This document shows, one piece after another, positions 42,652 through 50,841 of a stretch of 64,000 nucleotides of DNA (position 1 is the stretch's first letter; each line of letters opens with the position of its first letter). Both the position numbers and the translations under genes were made by a program. Where the stretch lies: positions 124,001 to 188,000 of the forward strand of contig NZ_BMQK01000005.1 of NCBI RefSeq assembly GCF_014648075.1, read 5' to 3'. Under the pieces are notes generated by a model. That model saw only the letters and a program-made list of their open reading frames with translations. It was not told the origin of the DNA and made no database searches. The stretch comes from Streptomyces ruber (lineage in GTDB: Bacteria; Actinomycetota; Actinomycetes; Streptomycetales; Streptomycetaceae).

Positions 42652-44256
42652 ATGAAGCGCAAGACCCTGGTGCTGCCGGCCGTCATAGGCCTGCTCACTC
42701 CCGTGCTCGCCGCCTGCGGCGGATCCGACGGCGGGGGCGGCGGCGGGGAAGCGATCGTCGTGGGCACCACCGACAAGTTCACCGTGTCCAAGGAAGCCCC
42801 GGCGCCGCTCGACCCCGCGTACGCGTACGACATCGGTACGTGGAACATCCTGCGGCACACCGTGCAGACCCTCATGGCGCAGCCCCGCGGCGAGGGCGAG
42901 CCCGAGCCCGAGGCGGCCGAGAGCTGCCGCTTCACCGACAGCGGCAACGAGCGCTACACCTGCACGCTGCGCGAGGGCCTGGAGTTCGCGAACGGAGACC
43001 CGGTCACCGCCGAGGACGTGAAGTTCTCCATCGACCGCGCGCGCTCCATCGAGGCCGACAGCGGTGTCTACGCCCTGCTGTCGACGATCGAACTCGTGGA
43101 GACCAAGGGCGACCGCGAGGTGATCTTCCACCTCAACAGCCCCGACGCCACCCTGCCGTTCAAGCTCTCCACCCCCGTGGCGGGCATCGTCAACTCCAAG
43201 GACTACGCCAAGGACAAGCTCCGTGACGGCGTGGAGGTCGACGGCTCCGGGCCGTACACCCTCAAGGCCGAGATGGAGAACGGCGCACTCGCCAAGATCG
43301 TCTTCACCAAGAACCCCACTTACAAGGGGATCCTGACGCCGAAGAACGACAAGGTCGAGCTGCGCGCCTTCGACGACGCCGACGCCATGGGCGCCGCGCT
43401 CGAGAAGGGCGACATCCAGGTGATGACCCGCAGCATGACGCCGGAGCAGATCGACAAGCTCTCCGCGTCCTCGGGCGGCGACATCGACCTGGTCGAGACG
43501 TCGGGTCTGGAGATTCGTTACCTCGGCTTCAACACCACCGCCGAGCCGGTCAAGGACGCCGCCGTCCGCCAGGCCATGGCCCAGCTCATCGACCGCGGCA
43601 AGCTGATCACGGAGGTGTACGGCACCCAGGCGGCGCCGCTCTTCTCGCTCGTCCCGGCCGGCGTCACCGGTCACACCAACTCGTTCTTCAACAGGTACGG
43701 GGAGGCCGACCGCGGCAAGGCCGAGGAACTCCTCACCGAGGCCGGCGTCACCACCCCGGTGAAGCTGACCCTGCACTACACGACCGACCACTACGGCTCC
43801 GCCACCAAGCAGGAGTTCGAGCAGCTGCAGAAGCAGCTCAACGACAGCGGGCTGTTCGACGTCGACATCGAGGGCACCCCCTGGGAGACCTTCCGCCCGG
43901 CCGAGATGGACGGCGAGTACGCCGTCTACGGCATGGGCTGGTTCCCCGACTTCGCGGACGCCGACAGCTTCACGGCCCCGTTCCTCGACGCGAACAACAT
44001 GCTCGGCTCGCCGTACGACAACAGCGAGATCCGCAAGACCCTCATCCCCGAGTCCCGCCGCGCGGCCGACCGCCTCAACGCCGCGGAGAGCATCAACAGG
44101 ATCCAGGACATCGTCGCCAGGGACGTGCCGGTCCTGCCGCTGTGGCAGGGCAAGCAGTACCTCGCGGCGCGGGACGGCATCACGGGCGCGGAGTGGGCCA
44201 TCAACTCCTCCGCCATCCTGCAGCTGTGGGAGCTCGGCCGCGGCGTCACCGGCTGA
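42652..44256 (+). CDS. ABC transporter substrate-binding lipoprotein, family 5
   Basis: 534 residues from ATG 42652. The signal peptide ends in the lipobox VLAAC (Cys at about 22), so the mature protein is lipid-anchored outside the membrane, followed by a Gly-rich linker. The family 5 (oligopeptide/dipeptide/nickel) architecture is clear: CTLREGLEFANGDPVTAEDV with KFSIDRARSI, the variable central domain (VRQAMAQLIDRGKLITEVYG), and WFPDFADADSFTAPFLDANN near residue 430. The ligand is probably a peptide. No permease or ATPase genes are adjacent, so partners must be encoded elsewhere or it is a sensor-type binding protein. It converges on the response-regulator gene at a strong terminator. Confidence 0.93.
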   Translation: MKRKTLVLPAVIGLLTPVLAACGGSDGGGGGGEAIVVGTTDKFTVSKEAPAPLDPAYAYDIGTWNILRHTVQTLMAQPRGEGEPEPEAAESCRFTDSGNERYTCTLREGLEFANGDPVTAEDVKFSIDRARSIEADSGVYALLSTIELVETKGDREVIFHLNSPDATLPFKLSTPVAGIVNSKDYAKDKLRDGVEVDGSGPYTLKAEMENGALAKIVFTKNPTYKGILTPKNDKVELRAFDDADAMGAALEKGDIQVMTRSMTPEQIDKLSASSGGDIDLVETSGLEIRYLGFNTTAEPVKDAAVRQAMAQLIDRGKLITEVYGTQAAPLFSLVPAGVTGHTNSFFNRYGEADRGKAEELLTEAGVTTPVKLTLHYTTDHYGSATKQEFEQLQKQLNDSGLFDVDIEGTPWETFRPAEMDGEYAVYGMGWFPDFADADSFTAPFLDANNMLGSPYDNSEIRKTLIPESRRAADRLNAAESINRIQDIVARDVPVLPLWQGKQYLAARDGITGAEWAINSSAILQLWELGRGVTG

Positions 44257-44289
44257 CCGGACCACGCCGCCGCCCCACCCGGCCAGACG

Positions 44290-44330
44290 CACCGAGGGCG
44301 CCCCTTCGCCGCGAAGGGGCGCCCTCGGTG
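44290..44330. terminator. Very strong bidirectional terminator
   Basis: Arms of 20 bp (44290-44309 and 44311-44330) are perfectly complementary around base 44310. It lies between the convergent lipoprotein and response-regulator genes, 10 bp from the latter's stop. Confidence 0.93.
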
Positions 44331-44339
44331 CCGTACGGA

Positions 44340-45014
44340 CTACTGCGCGGCGCCGGGACGGACCAGCCCGCTCTCGTACGCGTACACCGCCGCCTGCACG
44401 CGGTCGCGCAGGCCCAGCTTGGTGAGGACATGGCCCACGTGCGTCTTAACGGTGGTCTCGCTGACGAACAGATCGGCCGCGATCTCGGCGTTGGACAGCC
44501 CCCGCGCCACCAGCTTCAGCACCTCGACCTCACGGTCGGTCAGCGTGTGCAGCGCGTCCGGCACCGGCTCCTCGCCGGAGGGCAGATGCGTCGCGTACTT
44601 GTCCAGCAGCCGGCGCGTGATGCTCGGCGCGAGCATCGCCTCGCCGGCCGCCACCACACGGATCGCCTGCACCAGCTCGCCCGCCGGCGCGTCCTTGAGG
44701 AGGAAGCCGCTGGCCCCCGCCCGCAGCGCCTCCACCACGTACTCGTCGAGATCGAAGGTCGTCAGCACCAGCACCTTGGCCGGACCGTCCCGGCCGGGCC
44801 CGGTGATCTGCCGGGTCGCCTCGACACCGTCCATCCGCGGCATACGGATGTCCATCAGCACCACATCGGGCTGCAGCGCCCGCACCTGGTCGAGCGCCTG
44901 GAGGCCGTCCCCGGCCTCGCCGACGACCGCGATGTCCTGCTCCGCCTCCAGGATCATCCGGAAGCCGGTTCTCAGCAGCGGCTGGTCGTCGACCAGTAGG
45001 ACACGGATGGCCAC
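44340..45014 (-). CDS. NarL/FixJ family response regulator
   Basis: 224 residues from GTG 45014 with GAAGGAG upstream; a 46-residue extension overlaps the upstream gene and is rejected. The receiver domain spans 1-120 with the acid pocket VLLVDDQP, phospho-acceptor Asp55 (VLMDIRMP), Thr in VLTTFD and Lys in LKDAPAGEL. The LuxR-type helix-turn-helix is at about 155-218 (LTDREVEVLKLVARGLSNAE, VKTHVGHVLTKLGLRDR). No histidine kinase gene is next to it, so it is an orphan. It follows the nuclease gene by 14 bp and is probably in the same transcript. Target genes cannot be inferred. Confidence 0.93.
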   Translation of the reverse strand: MAIRVLLVDDQPLLRTGFRMILEAEQDIAVVGEAGDGLQALDQVRALQPDVVLMDIRMPRMDGVEATRQITGPGRDGPAKVLVLTTFDLDEYVVEALRAGASGFLLKDAPAGELVQAIRVVAAGEAMLAPSITRRLLDKYATHLPSGEEPVPDALHTLTDREVEVLKLVARGLSNAEIAADLFVSETTVKTHVGHVLTKLGLRDRVQAAVYAYESGLVRPGAAQ

Positions 45015-45028
45015 AGGAGTCTCCTTCG

Positions 45029-45937
45029 CTAGTCCCGCCCCATTCTGCCCTGGGCGTCCCCGCCCGCCACGGGCGCCCTGACCGGCAGCGGATACGGCGG
45101 GGGAGTCCCGCCGAACTCCGGGCAGACCGCCCGGTGGTCGCACCAGCCGCACAGCTTGGTGGGGCGCGGCCGCCAGTCACCGGTCTCGGTGGCGAGCCGG
45201 ATCGCCTCCCACAGCGCCAGCAGCTTGCGCTCCACCCGCTCCAGATCCGCGACGACCGGGTCGTACGTCAGCACGTCACCGCTGCCCAGGTACACCAGCT
45301 GCAGCCGGCGCGGGACCACCTTCCTCAGCCGCCACACCACCAGCGCGTAGAACTTCATCTGGAACAGCGCGCCCTCGGCGTACTCCGGCCGCGGCGCCTT
45401 GCCCGTCTTGTAGTCGACGATCCGCACCTCACCGGTGGACGCCACGTCGACCCGGTCGATGATGCCGCGCAGTCTCAGCCCCGACTCCAGCTCGGCCTCG
45501 ACGAACAGCTCACGCTCGGCGGGCTCCAGCCGGGTCGGGTCCTCCAGCGTGAACCAGCGCTCGACCAGCCGCTCCGCCTCGCCGAGCCAGCGGGCCAGCC
45601 GCTCGCCCTCCGGATCGTCCGCGAACAGCTCCGCGACCTCCGGCCGCGCCTCGCGCAGCCGCTCCCACTGGCCGGGCACCAGCGCCGTGGCCCGGGGCAC
45701 CGTACGCTCGGCGGCGGGCGCGTCGAAGAGCCGCTCCAGCACCGCGTGCACCAGCGTGCCGCGCGTGGCCGCCTCGGTCGGTCTCTCGGGCAGCTTGTCG
45801 ATCACCCGGAACCGGTAGAGCAGCGGACACTGCATGAAGTCGCCGGCGCGCGAGGGCGACAGCGACGACGGGGGCGCGGCGGCCACGGCACCGCTTGACG
45901 CGGGGGAGCCGGTGCCGTCGGCGGTGCGGGTTTCCAT
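45029..45937 (-). CDS. RecB-family PD-(D/E)XK nuclease with cysteine cluster
   Basis: 302 residues from ATG 45937. The PDDEXK nuclease core is visible as GTLVHAVLERLF (a conserved His/Leu element), LRGIIDRVDVAS (Asp), EVRIVDYKTGKAP (Asp-x-Lys) and FQMKFYALVVWRL. Cys37 (MQCPLLYRF) with Cys263, Cys266 and Cys272 (CGWCDHRAVC) form the four-cysteine pattern of the iron-sulfur nucleases AddB, Cas4 and the RecB-like exonucleases. The protein is short compared with AddB and lacks a helicase part, so it probably works alone or with a separate partner. No cas genes are near. A -10 box TATGGT lies 7 bp before ATG (leaderless). Confidence 0.9.
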   Translation of the reverse strand: METRTADGTGSPASSGAVAAAPPSSLSPSRAGDFMQCPLLYRFRVIDKLPERPTEAATRGTLVHAVLERLFDAPAAERTVPRATALVPGQWERLREARPEVAELFADDPEGERLARWLGEAERLVERWFTLEDPTRLEPAERELFVEAELESGLRLRGIIDRVDVASTGEVRIVDYKTGKAPRPEYAEGALFQMKFYALVVWRLRKVVPRRLQLVYLGSGDVLTYDPVVADLERVERKLLALWEAIRLATETGDWRPRPTKLCGWCDHRAVCPEFGGTPPPYPLPVRAPVAGGDAQGRMGRD

Positions 45938-46275
45938 GCCCAAGACCATACGGCCCACCACTGACAGAAGGCCCGCCCGGCGGTCACCCGGGAAGGCGTA
46001 CCGGGAGGCGTACCGGTGTGCGCGCCGTCACGGACGGTTGCGGCGAGGGGCGGCGGGTACCTGTGCGGGCGGCGGTGTCCACCTGGTCACGGACGGTGCC
46101 GCCGGGCCGCACCGTGGCCGGATCCGCGCACACGGGGCGGGAGCCGCCGTACGACAGCGCGGGGAACGGAAGGGGTGCCGGGGCGGAACGAGCGGGAACG
46201 ACCGCATAGCATCGACCGCAAACCCCTCCGCTCCGCATGAGCGACGGCGGAGGACGCTTCGAATGAGGGGACACC
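45938..46275. other. 338-bp divergent region between the nuclease and site-2 protease genes
   Basis: On the left, a minus-strand -10 box (TATGGT, 45950-45945) for the nuclease. On the right, TAGCAT at 46206-46211 may be the -10 for the protease. GTCACGGACGGT occurs twice (46027-46038 and 46086-46097) in direct orientation 59 bp apart. No small gene is supported. Confidence 0.5.
45945..45950 (-). promoter_or_regulatory. -10 box TATGGT before the nuclease gene
   Basis: Minus-strand TATGGT ends 7 bp before ATG 45937 and no Shine-Dalgarno sequence is present. Confidence 0.6.
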
Positions 46276-48402
46276 GTGGACGAGAGCGGCGGGAGCGGGC
46301 AGCCGCGATCCGGCAGCGACGAGGCGGCCGAGCGCCCTGCGGGGCCGTCGACCCCGGCCGCGGACACCGCACACGAGGCGAAGCCGCGCGACGACCGGCC
46401 GACCCCCGAGAACACGACCGACCACACCACCCCCACCCGAGAGCACCCCGCACCCAAGACCACCCCCGACGGACCGGCGCGCCCTGACGGCCCCCTGCCG
46501 GGCCCGGGACCCGCGGGCGCTCCCGACGACGAGCCTGCGCACCCCGAGCCGTCGGTGCGTGACGGCGTGCCGCCGGTGTCCGGCTCGGCGGCCGGTCGCG
46601 ACGAGCCGGCGCGGCCCGAGCCAGCGGTTCCGCACGGCGGCCCGCCGGGCCCCAGCCCCGCCGCCGTTCCCGACGACGAGCCTGCGCGCCCCGAGCCGTC
46701 GGTGCGTGACGGCGTGCCGCCGGTGTCCGGCTCGGCGGCCGGTCGCGACGAGCCGGCGCGGTCCGGATCGTCGGGTCACGGCGGCAGCCTGCCCGGGGCC
46801 GGCTCAACGGCCGACCTCGACGAGCCCGCGCGGCTCGAGTCGTCGGCGCATGGTGACGTACCGCCGGCCGGGCCCGACGAGCCGGCGCGGCCCGAGCCGG
46901 CGGTTCCGCACGGCGGCCCGCCGGGCTCCAGCCCCGCCGCCGTTCCCGACGACGAGCCTGCGCGCCCCGAGCCGTCGGTGCGTGACGACCTGCTGCGGAA
47001 GTCCGGCCCCGCCCCCGACGGACCGGCGCGTCCCGAGCCGGCGGCCCCCCGGGCGCCGGTGACCGGTACGGCCCCGGCGGCCCCGCAGGACGCCGCGCCC
47101 CGGCCGGACCGCGCGGCTTCGCCGGACAGCGGCCCCGGTACCGGCCCCCAGCCGATCCGCCGGAACCCCGCGGCCCCCGACGACGACCCCGCACGCACCC
47201 TCGCCTCCTCCGGCGCCACCAGGCCCCGGCAGGCACCGCACCGCCCCAAGGAGCCGGGCGGAGGCATCCTCATGGGGCGACCCTTCGGCGTACCCGTCTA
47301 CGTCGCGCCCAGCTGGTTCCTCGTCGCCGCGCTGATCACCTGGGTGTTCGGCGGCCAGCTCGACCGCGTCCTGCCCGAGCTCGGCGGCGCCCGCTACCTC
47401 GTCTCGCTGTTCTTCGCCGTCGCCTTCTACGCCTCCGTCCTCGTCCACGAACTCGCCCACACCGTCGCCGCCCTGCGCTTCAAGCTGCCGGTGCGCCGGA
47501 TCCAGCTCCAGTTCTTCGGCGGCGTCTCGGAGATCGAGAAGGAGTCCGAGACACCGGGCCGCGAGTTCGTCCTGGCCTTCGTCGGCCCGCTGCTGTCACT
47601 CGTCCTCGCGGCCGTGTTCTACCTCGCCCTCCAGGGCGTCGAACCCGGCACCGTCCCGGGCGTCCTGCTCGCCGGACTGATGATCTCCAACCTCATCGTG
47701 GCCGCGTTCAACCTGCTGCCCGGCCTCCCGCTCGACGGCGGCCGCATGCTCCGGGCCGTCGTCTGGAAGATCACCGGCAAGCCCATGAGCGGCACGGTCG
47801 CCGCCGCCTGGGTCGGCCGCGCACTCGCCGTATCGGTCCTCCTCGGGCTGCCCCTGCTCACCCACTCCGGCGCGCTCGGCGCGGACCCCGAGAACTTCGG
47901 CGGCATGGACACCGTCACCGACGCCCTGCTCGCCGCGATCCTCGCCGCGATCATCTGGACCGGCGCCGGCAACAGCCTGCGCATGGCCCGGCTCCGCGAG
48001 CACCTGCCCGAGCTGCGCGCCCGCACCCTCACCCGCCGCGCCGTCCCCGTCGAGACCGACACCCCGCTCTCCGAGGCCCTGCGCCGCGCCAACGACGCCG
48101 GCGCCCGCGCCCTCGTCGTCGTCGACGCGCAGGGCGAACCCCTCTCCCTGGTGCGCGAGGCCGCCATCGTCGGCGTCCCCGAACACCGCCGCCCCTGGGT
48201 CGCCGTCAGCGGCCTCGCACAGGACCTCACCGACGGCATGCGCGTCTCCGCCGAGCTCAACGGCGAGGACCTCCTCGACGCCCTCCGCGCCACCCCGGCC
48301 ACCGAGTACCTGGTCGTGGAGGAGTCCGGCGAGATCTACGGCGTCCTCTCGGCCGCCGACGTGGAGCACGCCTTCGTGAAGGCGATGGCCCGGACCAGCT
48401 GA
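46276..48402 (+). CDS. Site-2 protease (M50) with CBS domains and long repetitive N-terminus
   Basis: 708 residues from GTG 46276. Residues 1-330 are low complexity (Pro, Glu, Ala, Arg) with long duplicated segments (DEPARPEPSVRDGVPPVSG). Residues 333-575 are the membrane metalloprotease: HELAH at 391-395 (Zn and catalytic Glu392) and the third ligand in LLPGLPLDGGRM, with about six membrane segments. Residues about 590-705 look like a CBS pair (VPVETDTPLSEALRRANDAG; LVVEESGEIYGVLSAADVE), which in related proteases senses adenylates. An internal ATG at 47272 (residue 333) has GGAGG eight bases upstream and would give a normal-length protease of about 376 residues. Substrates of this class include anti-sigma factors; none is identified. 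Confidence 0.87.
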   Translation: MDESGGSGQPRSGSDEAAERPAGPSTPAADTAHEAKPRDDRPTPENTTDHTTPTREHPAPKTTPDGPARPDGPLPGPGPAGAPDDEPAHPEPSVRDGVPPVSGSAAGRDEPARPEPAVPHGGPPGPSPAAVPDDEPARPEPSVRDGVPPVSGSAAGRDEPARSGSSGHGGSLPGAGSTADLDEPARLESSAHGDVPPAGPDEPARPEPAVPHGGPPGSSPAAVPDDEPARPEPSVRDDLLRKSGPAPDGPARPEPAAPRAPVTGTAPAAPQDAAPRPDRAASPDSGPGTGPQPIRRNPAAPDDDPARTLASSGATRPRQAPHRPKEPGGGILMGRPFGVPVYVAPSWFLVAALITWVFGGQLDRVLPELGGARYLVSLFFAVAFYASVLVHELAHTVAALRFKLPVRRIQLQFFGGVSEIEKESETPGREFVLAFVGPLLSLVLAAVFYLALQGVEPGTVPGVLLAGLMISNLIVAAFNLLPGLPLDGGRMLRAVVWKITGKPMSGTVAAAWVGRALAVSVLLGLPLLTHSGALGADPENFGGMDTVTDALLAAILAAIIWTGAGNSLRMARLREHLPELRARTLTRRAVPVETDTPLSEALRRANDAGARALVVVDAQGEPLSLVREAAIVGVPEHRRPWVAVSGLAQDLTDGMRVSAELNGEDLLDALRATPATEYLVVEESGEIYGVLSAADVEHAFVKAMARTS
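46522..46980 (+). repeat. Long direct repeats in the N-terminal extension of the site-2 protease gene
   Basis: A block beginning CCCGACGACGAGCCTGCG occurs at 46522, 46669 and 46945. The first two copies share about 90 bp almost without change (147-bp spacing). A second block beginning GAGCCGGCGCGGCCCGAG is also repeated. The pattern is recent internal duplication, preserved in frame. Confidence 0.85.
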
Positions 48403-48470
48403 CACACCCCGCACGCGCGCGGGGCGCCGCCGCCCGCCCCGGTGTGGTCGGCGGCCCCCGCCGGGACCGG

Positions 48471-48476
48471 TAGGCT
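48471..48476 (+). promoter_or_regulatory. -10 box TAGGCT before trmI
   Basis: TAGGCT ends 6 bp before ATG 48483 without a Shine-Dalgarno sequence; probably leaderless. Confidence 0.62.
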
Positions 48477-48482
48477 GGTCCT

Positions 48483-49385
48483 ATGTCCGAACCGACCGGT
48501 GCCGCCCGCCGTCGCGGGCCCTTCAAGGTCGGGGACCAGGTCCAGCTCACCGATCCCAAGGGACGCCACTACACGTTCACGCTCGAAGCCGGGAAGAACT
48601 TCCACACCCACAAGGGTTCCTTCCCGCACGACGAGCTGATCGGCGCACCCGAAGGCAGTGTCGTCCGCACCTCCGGAAACGTCGCCTACCTGGCGCTGCG
48701 CCCCCTGCTCCCCGACTACGTCCTGTCCATGCCCCGCGGGGCGGCCGTCGTCTACCCGAAGGACGCGGGGCAGATCCTCGCCTTCGCCGACATCTTCCCC
48801 GGCGCGCGCGTCGTGGAGGCCGGCGTCGGCTCCGGCTCGCTCAGCAGCTTCCTCCTGCGCGCCATCGGCGACCAGGGCATGCTGCACTCGTACGAGCGCC
48901 GCGCCGACTTCGCCGAGATCGCCCAGGCCAACGTGGAGCGCTACTTCGGCGGCCCCCACCCCGCCTGGCAGCTCACCGTGGGTGACCTCCAGGACAACCT
49001 CAGCGACACCGACGTCGACCGGGTCATCCTCGACATGCTCGCCCCCTGGGAGTGCCTGGAGGCCGTCTCCAAGGCCCTCGTCCCGGGCGGCATCCTGTGC
49101 TGCTACGTGGCGACCACCACCCAGCTCGCCCGGACCGTCGAGTCCATCCGCGAGATCGGCTGCTTCAACGAGCCGACCTCCTGGGAGACGATGATCCGCA
49201 ACTGGCACATCGAGGGCCTGGCCGTCCGGCCCGACCACCGGATGATCGGTCACACCGGCTTCCTGCTCACCGCCCGGCGCCTCGCCGACGGCGTGGAGCC
49301 GCCCATGCGCCGCCGCCGCCCCGCCAAGGGCGCCTACGGCGAGGACTACGCCGGACCGAACGCCGACGGGGGCGCGGGCCGCTGA
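48483..49385 (+). CDS. trmI: tRNA (adenine-58-N1)-methyltransferase TrmI
   Basis: 300 residues. TrmI makes m1A58 (and m1A57 in some organisms) in the T loop with S-adenosylmethionine. The N-terminal domain (VGDQVQLTDPKGRHYTFTLE) is the typical small beta-barrel. The SAM motif reads VVEAGVGSGSLSSFLLRAIG, and the catalytic region VDRVILDMLAPWECLEAV carries the Asp that binds the target adenine. The C-terminal 30 residues are basic (PPMRRRRPAKG) and may contact tRNA. The enzyme acts as a homotetramer. Actinobacterial trmI is regularly found just before arc and the proteasome genes, as here. A 19-bp terminator hairpin follows. Confidence 0.95.
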   Translation: MSEPTGAARRRGPFKVGDQVQLTDPKGRHYTFTLEAGKNFHTHKGSFPHDELIGAPEGSVVRTSGNVAYLALRPLLPDYVLSMPRGAAVVYPKDAGQILAFADIFPGARVVEAGVGSGSLSSFLLRAIGDQGMLHSYERRADFAEIAQANVERYFGGPHPAWQLTVGDLQDNLSDTDVDRVILDMLAPWECLEAVSKALVPGGILCCYVATTTQLARTVESIREIGCFNEPTSWETMIRNWHIEGLAVRPDHRMIGHTGFLLTARRLADGVEPPMRRRRPAKGAYGEDYAGPNADGGAGR

Positions 49386-49415
49386 CGGCGGCCCGGTGCC
49401 GCACACAACGTACGG

Positions 49416-49463
49416 GCGCCGTGGCGGAGTTCCCCCACACTTCCGGGAACTCCGCCACGGCGC
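49416..49463. terminator. Strong terminator after trmI
   Basis: A 19-bp perfect stem (49416-49434 with 49445-49463) and 10-nt loop, 30 bp after the trmI stop. Confidence 0.9.
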
Positions 49464-49647
49464 TCCTGTATTACGGCACCCGTCGCCCCGGCACCCGCCG
49501 TCCCCCACACCCCACACGCCGCGGCGGCACCACACACGCGCGCGCCCCGGCGGCCCCGGTGCCGCCCCCGCCGTACCGTCGCCCTGTGACGTATGGCACT
49601 ATGCGGTCCATCCCACCGGCACAGCCCTCACAGGAGACATCTCTCTC

Positions 49648-50220
49648 GTGCAGCACTCCGCCGTCCCGGAACTGGACCACGCCCGCACCCGTCCGATGCA
49701 CTGGCTCGCCACCGCCACGGCCCTGGCGGCGGTCATCGCCCTCTCCTCCGTACTGGAGCCCGACCCGGCGACCGCGGTCCAGCCGGGCCCGGAGGCCTCG
49801 GCCGCCCCGGTCACCGCGCCGGCCCCCGATCCCGCCGCGGTCGACTTCCCGATCGAGTGCGGTCCCGTCGGGACCCTGGTCCAGCAGAAGGCCTCCGGCG
49901 ACCTCGACGGCGACGGCCGGCCCGAGACGGTCGCCGTGGTCCGCTGCGACGCCGGTTCCGGCAATCCGCCCAACGGCGTGTACGTCCTCACCCAGGGCAC
50001 CGCGGCCGGGCCCCGGGTGGTCGCCACCCTCGTCGACCCGAAGGAGCGGCGCGGCGTCACCGGCTTCGCCGTCGCGGACGGTGCCGTCACGGCCACACTG
50101 CTCGGCTACTCCTCACCCGACGTACCGAGTTGCTGCCCCGACATCACCGAGCGGGCCAAGTGGCAGTGGAAGGGCGGCGCGTTCGTCCGCTCGACGCCGC
50201 CCGAAGCGCGCGGCGTGTGA
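49648..50220 (+). CDS. Membrane-anchored or secreted hypothetical protein
   Basis: 190 residues from GTG 49648 (CAGGAGA eleven bases upstream); the frame is open to 49396 but crosses the terminator, so that start is rejected. Residues 13-35 (MHWLATATALAAVIALSSVL) form a single membrane segment or uncleaved signal; a Pro/Ala-rich linker follows. The outer domain (about 55-190) contains DLDGDGRPETVAVVRCD, a DxDxDG calcium-loop pattern like FG-GAP/VCBS proteins, and two cysteine pairs (FPIECGPVG, VRCDAG, and SCCPDI), which could be disulfide bonded. No named family is recognised. It converges on the ferredoxin gene. Confidence 0.75.
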   Translation: MQHSAVPELDHARTRPMHWLATATALAAVIALSSVLEPDPATAVQPGPEASAAPVTAPAPDPAAVDFPIECGPVGTLVQQKASGDLDGDGRPETVAVVRCDAGSGNPPNGVYVLTQGTAAGPRVVATLVDPKERRGVTGFAVADGAVTATLLGYSSPDVPSCCPDITERAKWQWKGGAFVRSTPPEARGV

Positions 50221-50282
50221 GAAAACAGACAAAAGTGACTTATGTCTTCAGTTGGTCACTTCGGTTGCTTCGGCCGCGCCGG

Positions 50283-50588
50283 TCACTCCGCGTCCGGGCC
50301 GTAGACCTCCACGCTGTCCGAAACCCGACGTACATGGATGCACTCGCCCGGGCACTCCCGGGCCGAGTCCACCACGTCCGTCAGCAACGGCAGCGGAACC
50401 GGTGTCGTCGCCCCCGGGGCCTGCAACAACTCGTCGTCGGCACCCTTCACATACGCCAGCCCGTCGATGTCCAGCTCGAAGACCTCGGGGGCGTACTGGG
50501 CGCAGATGCCGTCGCCGGTGCACAGATCCTGGTCGATCCAGACCTCGAGCGCCTCGCTGCCGGTCCCGGTCTCCTGCTGCACGGTCAT
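50283..50588 (-). CDS. Ferredoxin (3Fe-4S/4Fe-4S type)
   Basis: 101 residues from ATG 50588 (AGGAG close upstream; ATG 50600 would add four residues). Cluster ligands are seen in DLCTGDGICAQYAPEVFEL (Cys-x5-Cys) and ARECPGECIHV (Cys-x3-Cys). The usual second cysteine of a CxxCxxC motif is Asp here, which favours a 3Fe-4S cluster or an Asp-ligated 4Fe-4S cluster. Such ferredoxins often serve cytochromes P450 in streptomycetes, but no P450 gene is adjacent. It is cytoplasmic. It is divergent from arc, and the position beside arc is conserved in related genomes as I recall. Confidence 0.88.
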   Translation of the reverse strand: MTVQQETGTGSEALEVWIDQDLCTGDGICAQYAPEVFELDIDGLAYVKGADDELLQAPGATTPVPLPLLTDVVDSARECPGECIHVRRVSDSVEVYGPDAE

Positions 50589-50841
50589 CTCTCCTGCCAT
50601 TTCCCCCGTCGGTCAAACCGACACACGATAAGTCGGCCCAGCTCTGACGGGTGTTGAACACTTCGACCCTACCTCTGCCAGCTTTCTAATCATGTTCAGT
50701 GGGTATTCCCCTGGCGTGAGGGAGAGCGCAAGGGTGAAGATCGGACACACCTTGACAGTCTTTGTGATCTAGGGGTTTCAATCGACACCCACCCAGGTAG
50801 GGTCTGGAAGCGTCCAGCTCCCCTTGGAGGAGGTGAGGACC
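50589..50841. promoter_or_regulatory. Divergent promoter region of ferredoxin and arc
   Basis: 253 bp. For arc, TAGGGT at 50798-50803 would give a start near 50810; a second -35-like TTGACA lies at 50753-50758. The left part (agctttctaatcatgttcag) is AT-rich and probably carries the ferredoxin promoter. Confidence 0.55.

Noticed and set aside
45938..46275. A hidden small gene between the nuclease and protease genes
   Set aside because: Open frames there lack ribosome sites and have translation typical of non-coding GC-rich DNA.
50824..50841. ATG-less or upstream start for arc at 50824
   Set aside because: The upstream codons contain the GGAGG ribosome site itself; GTG 50842 matches known Arc N-termini.
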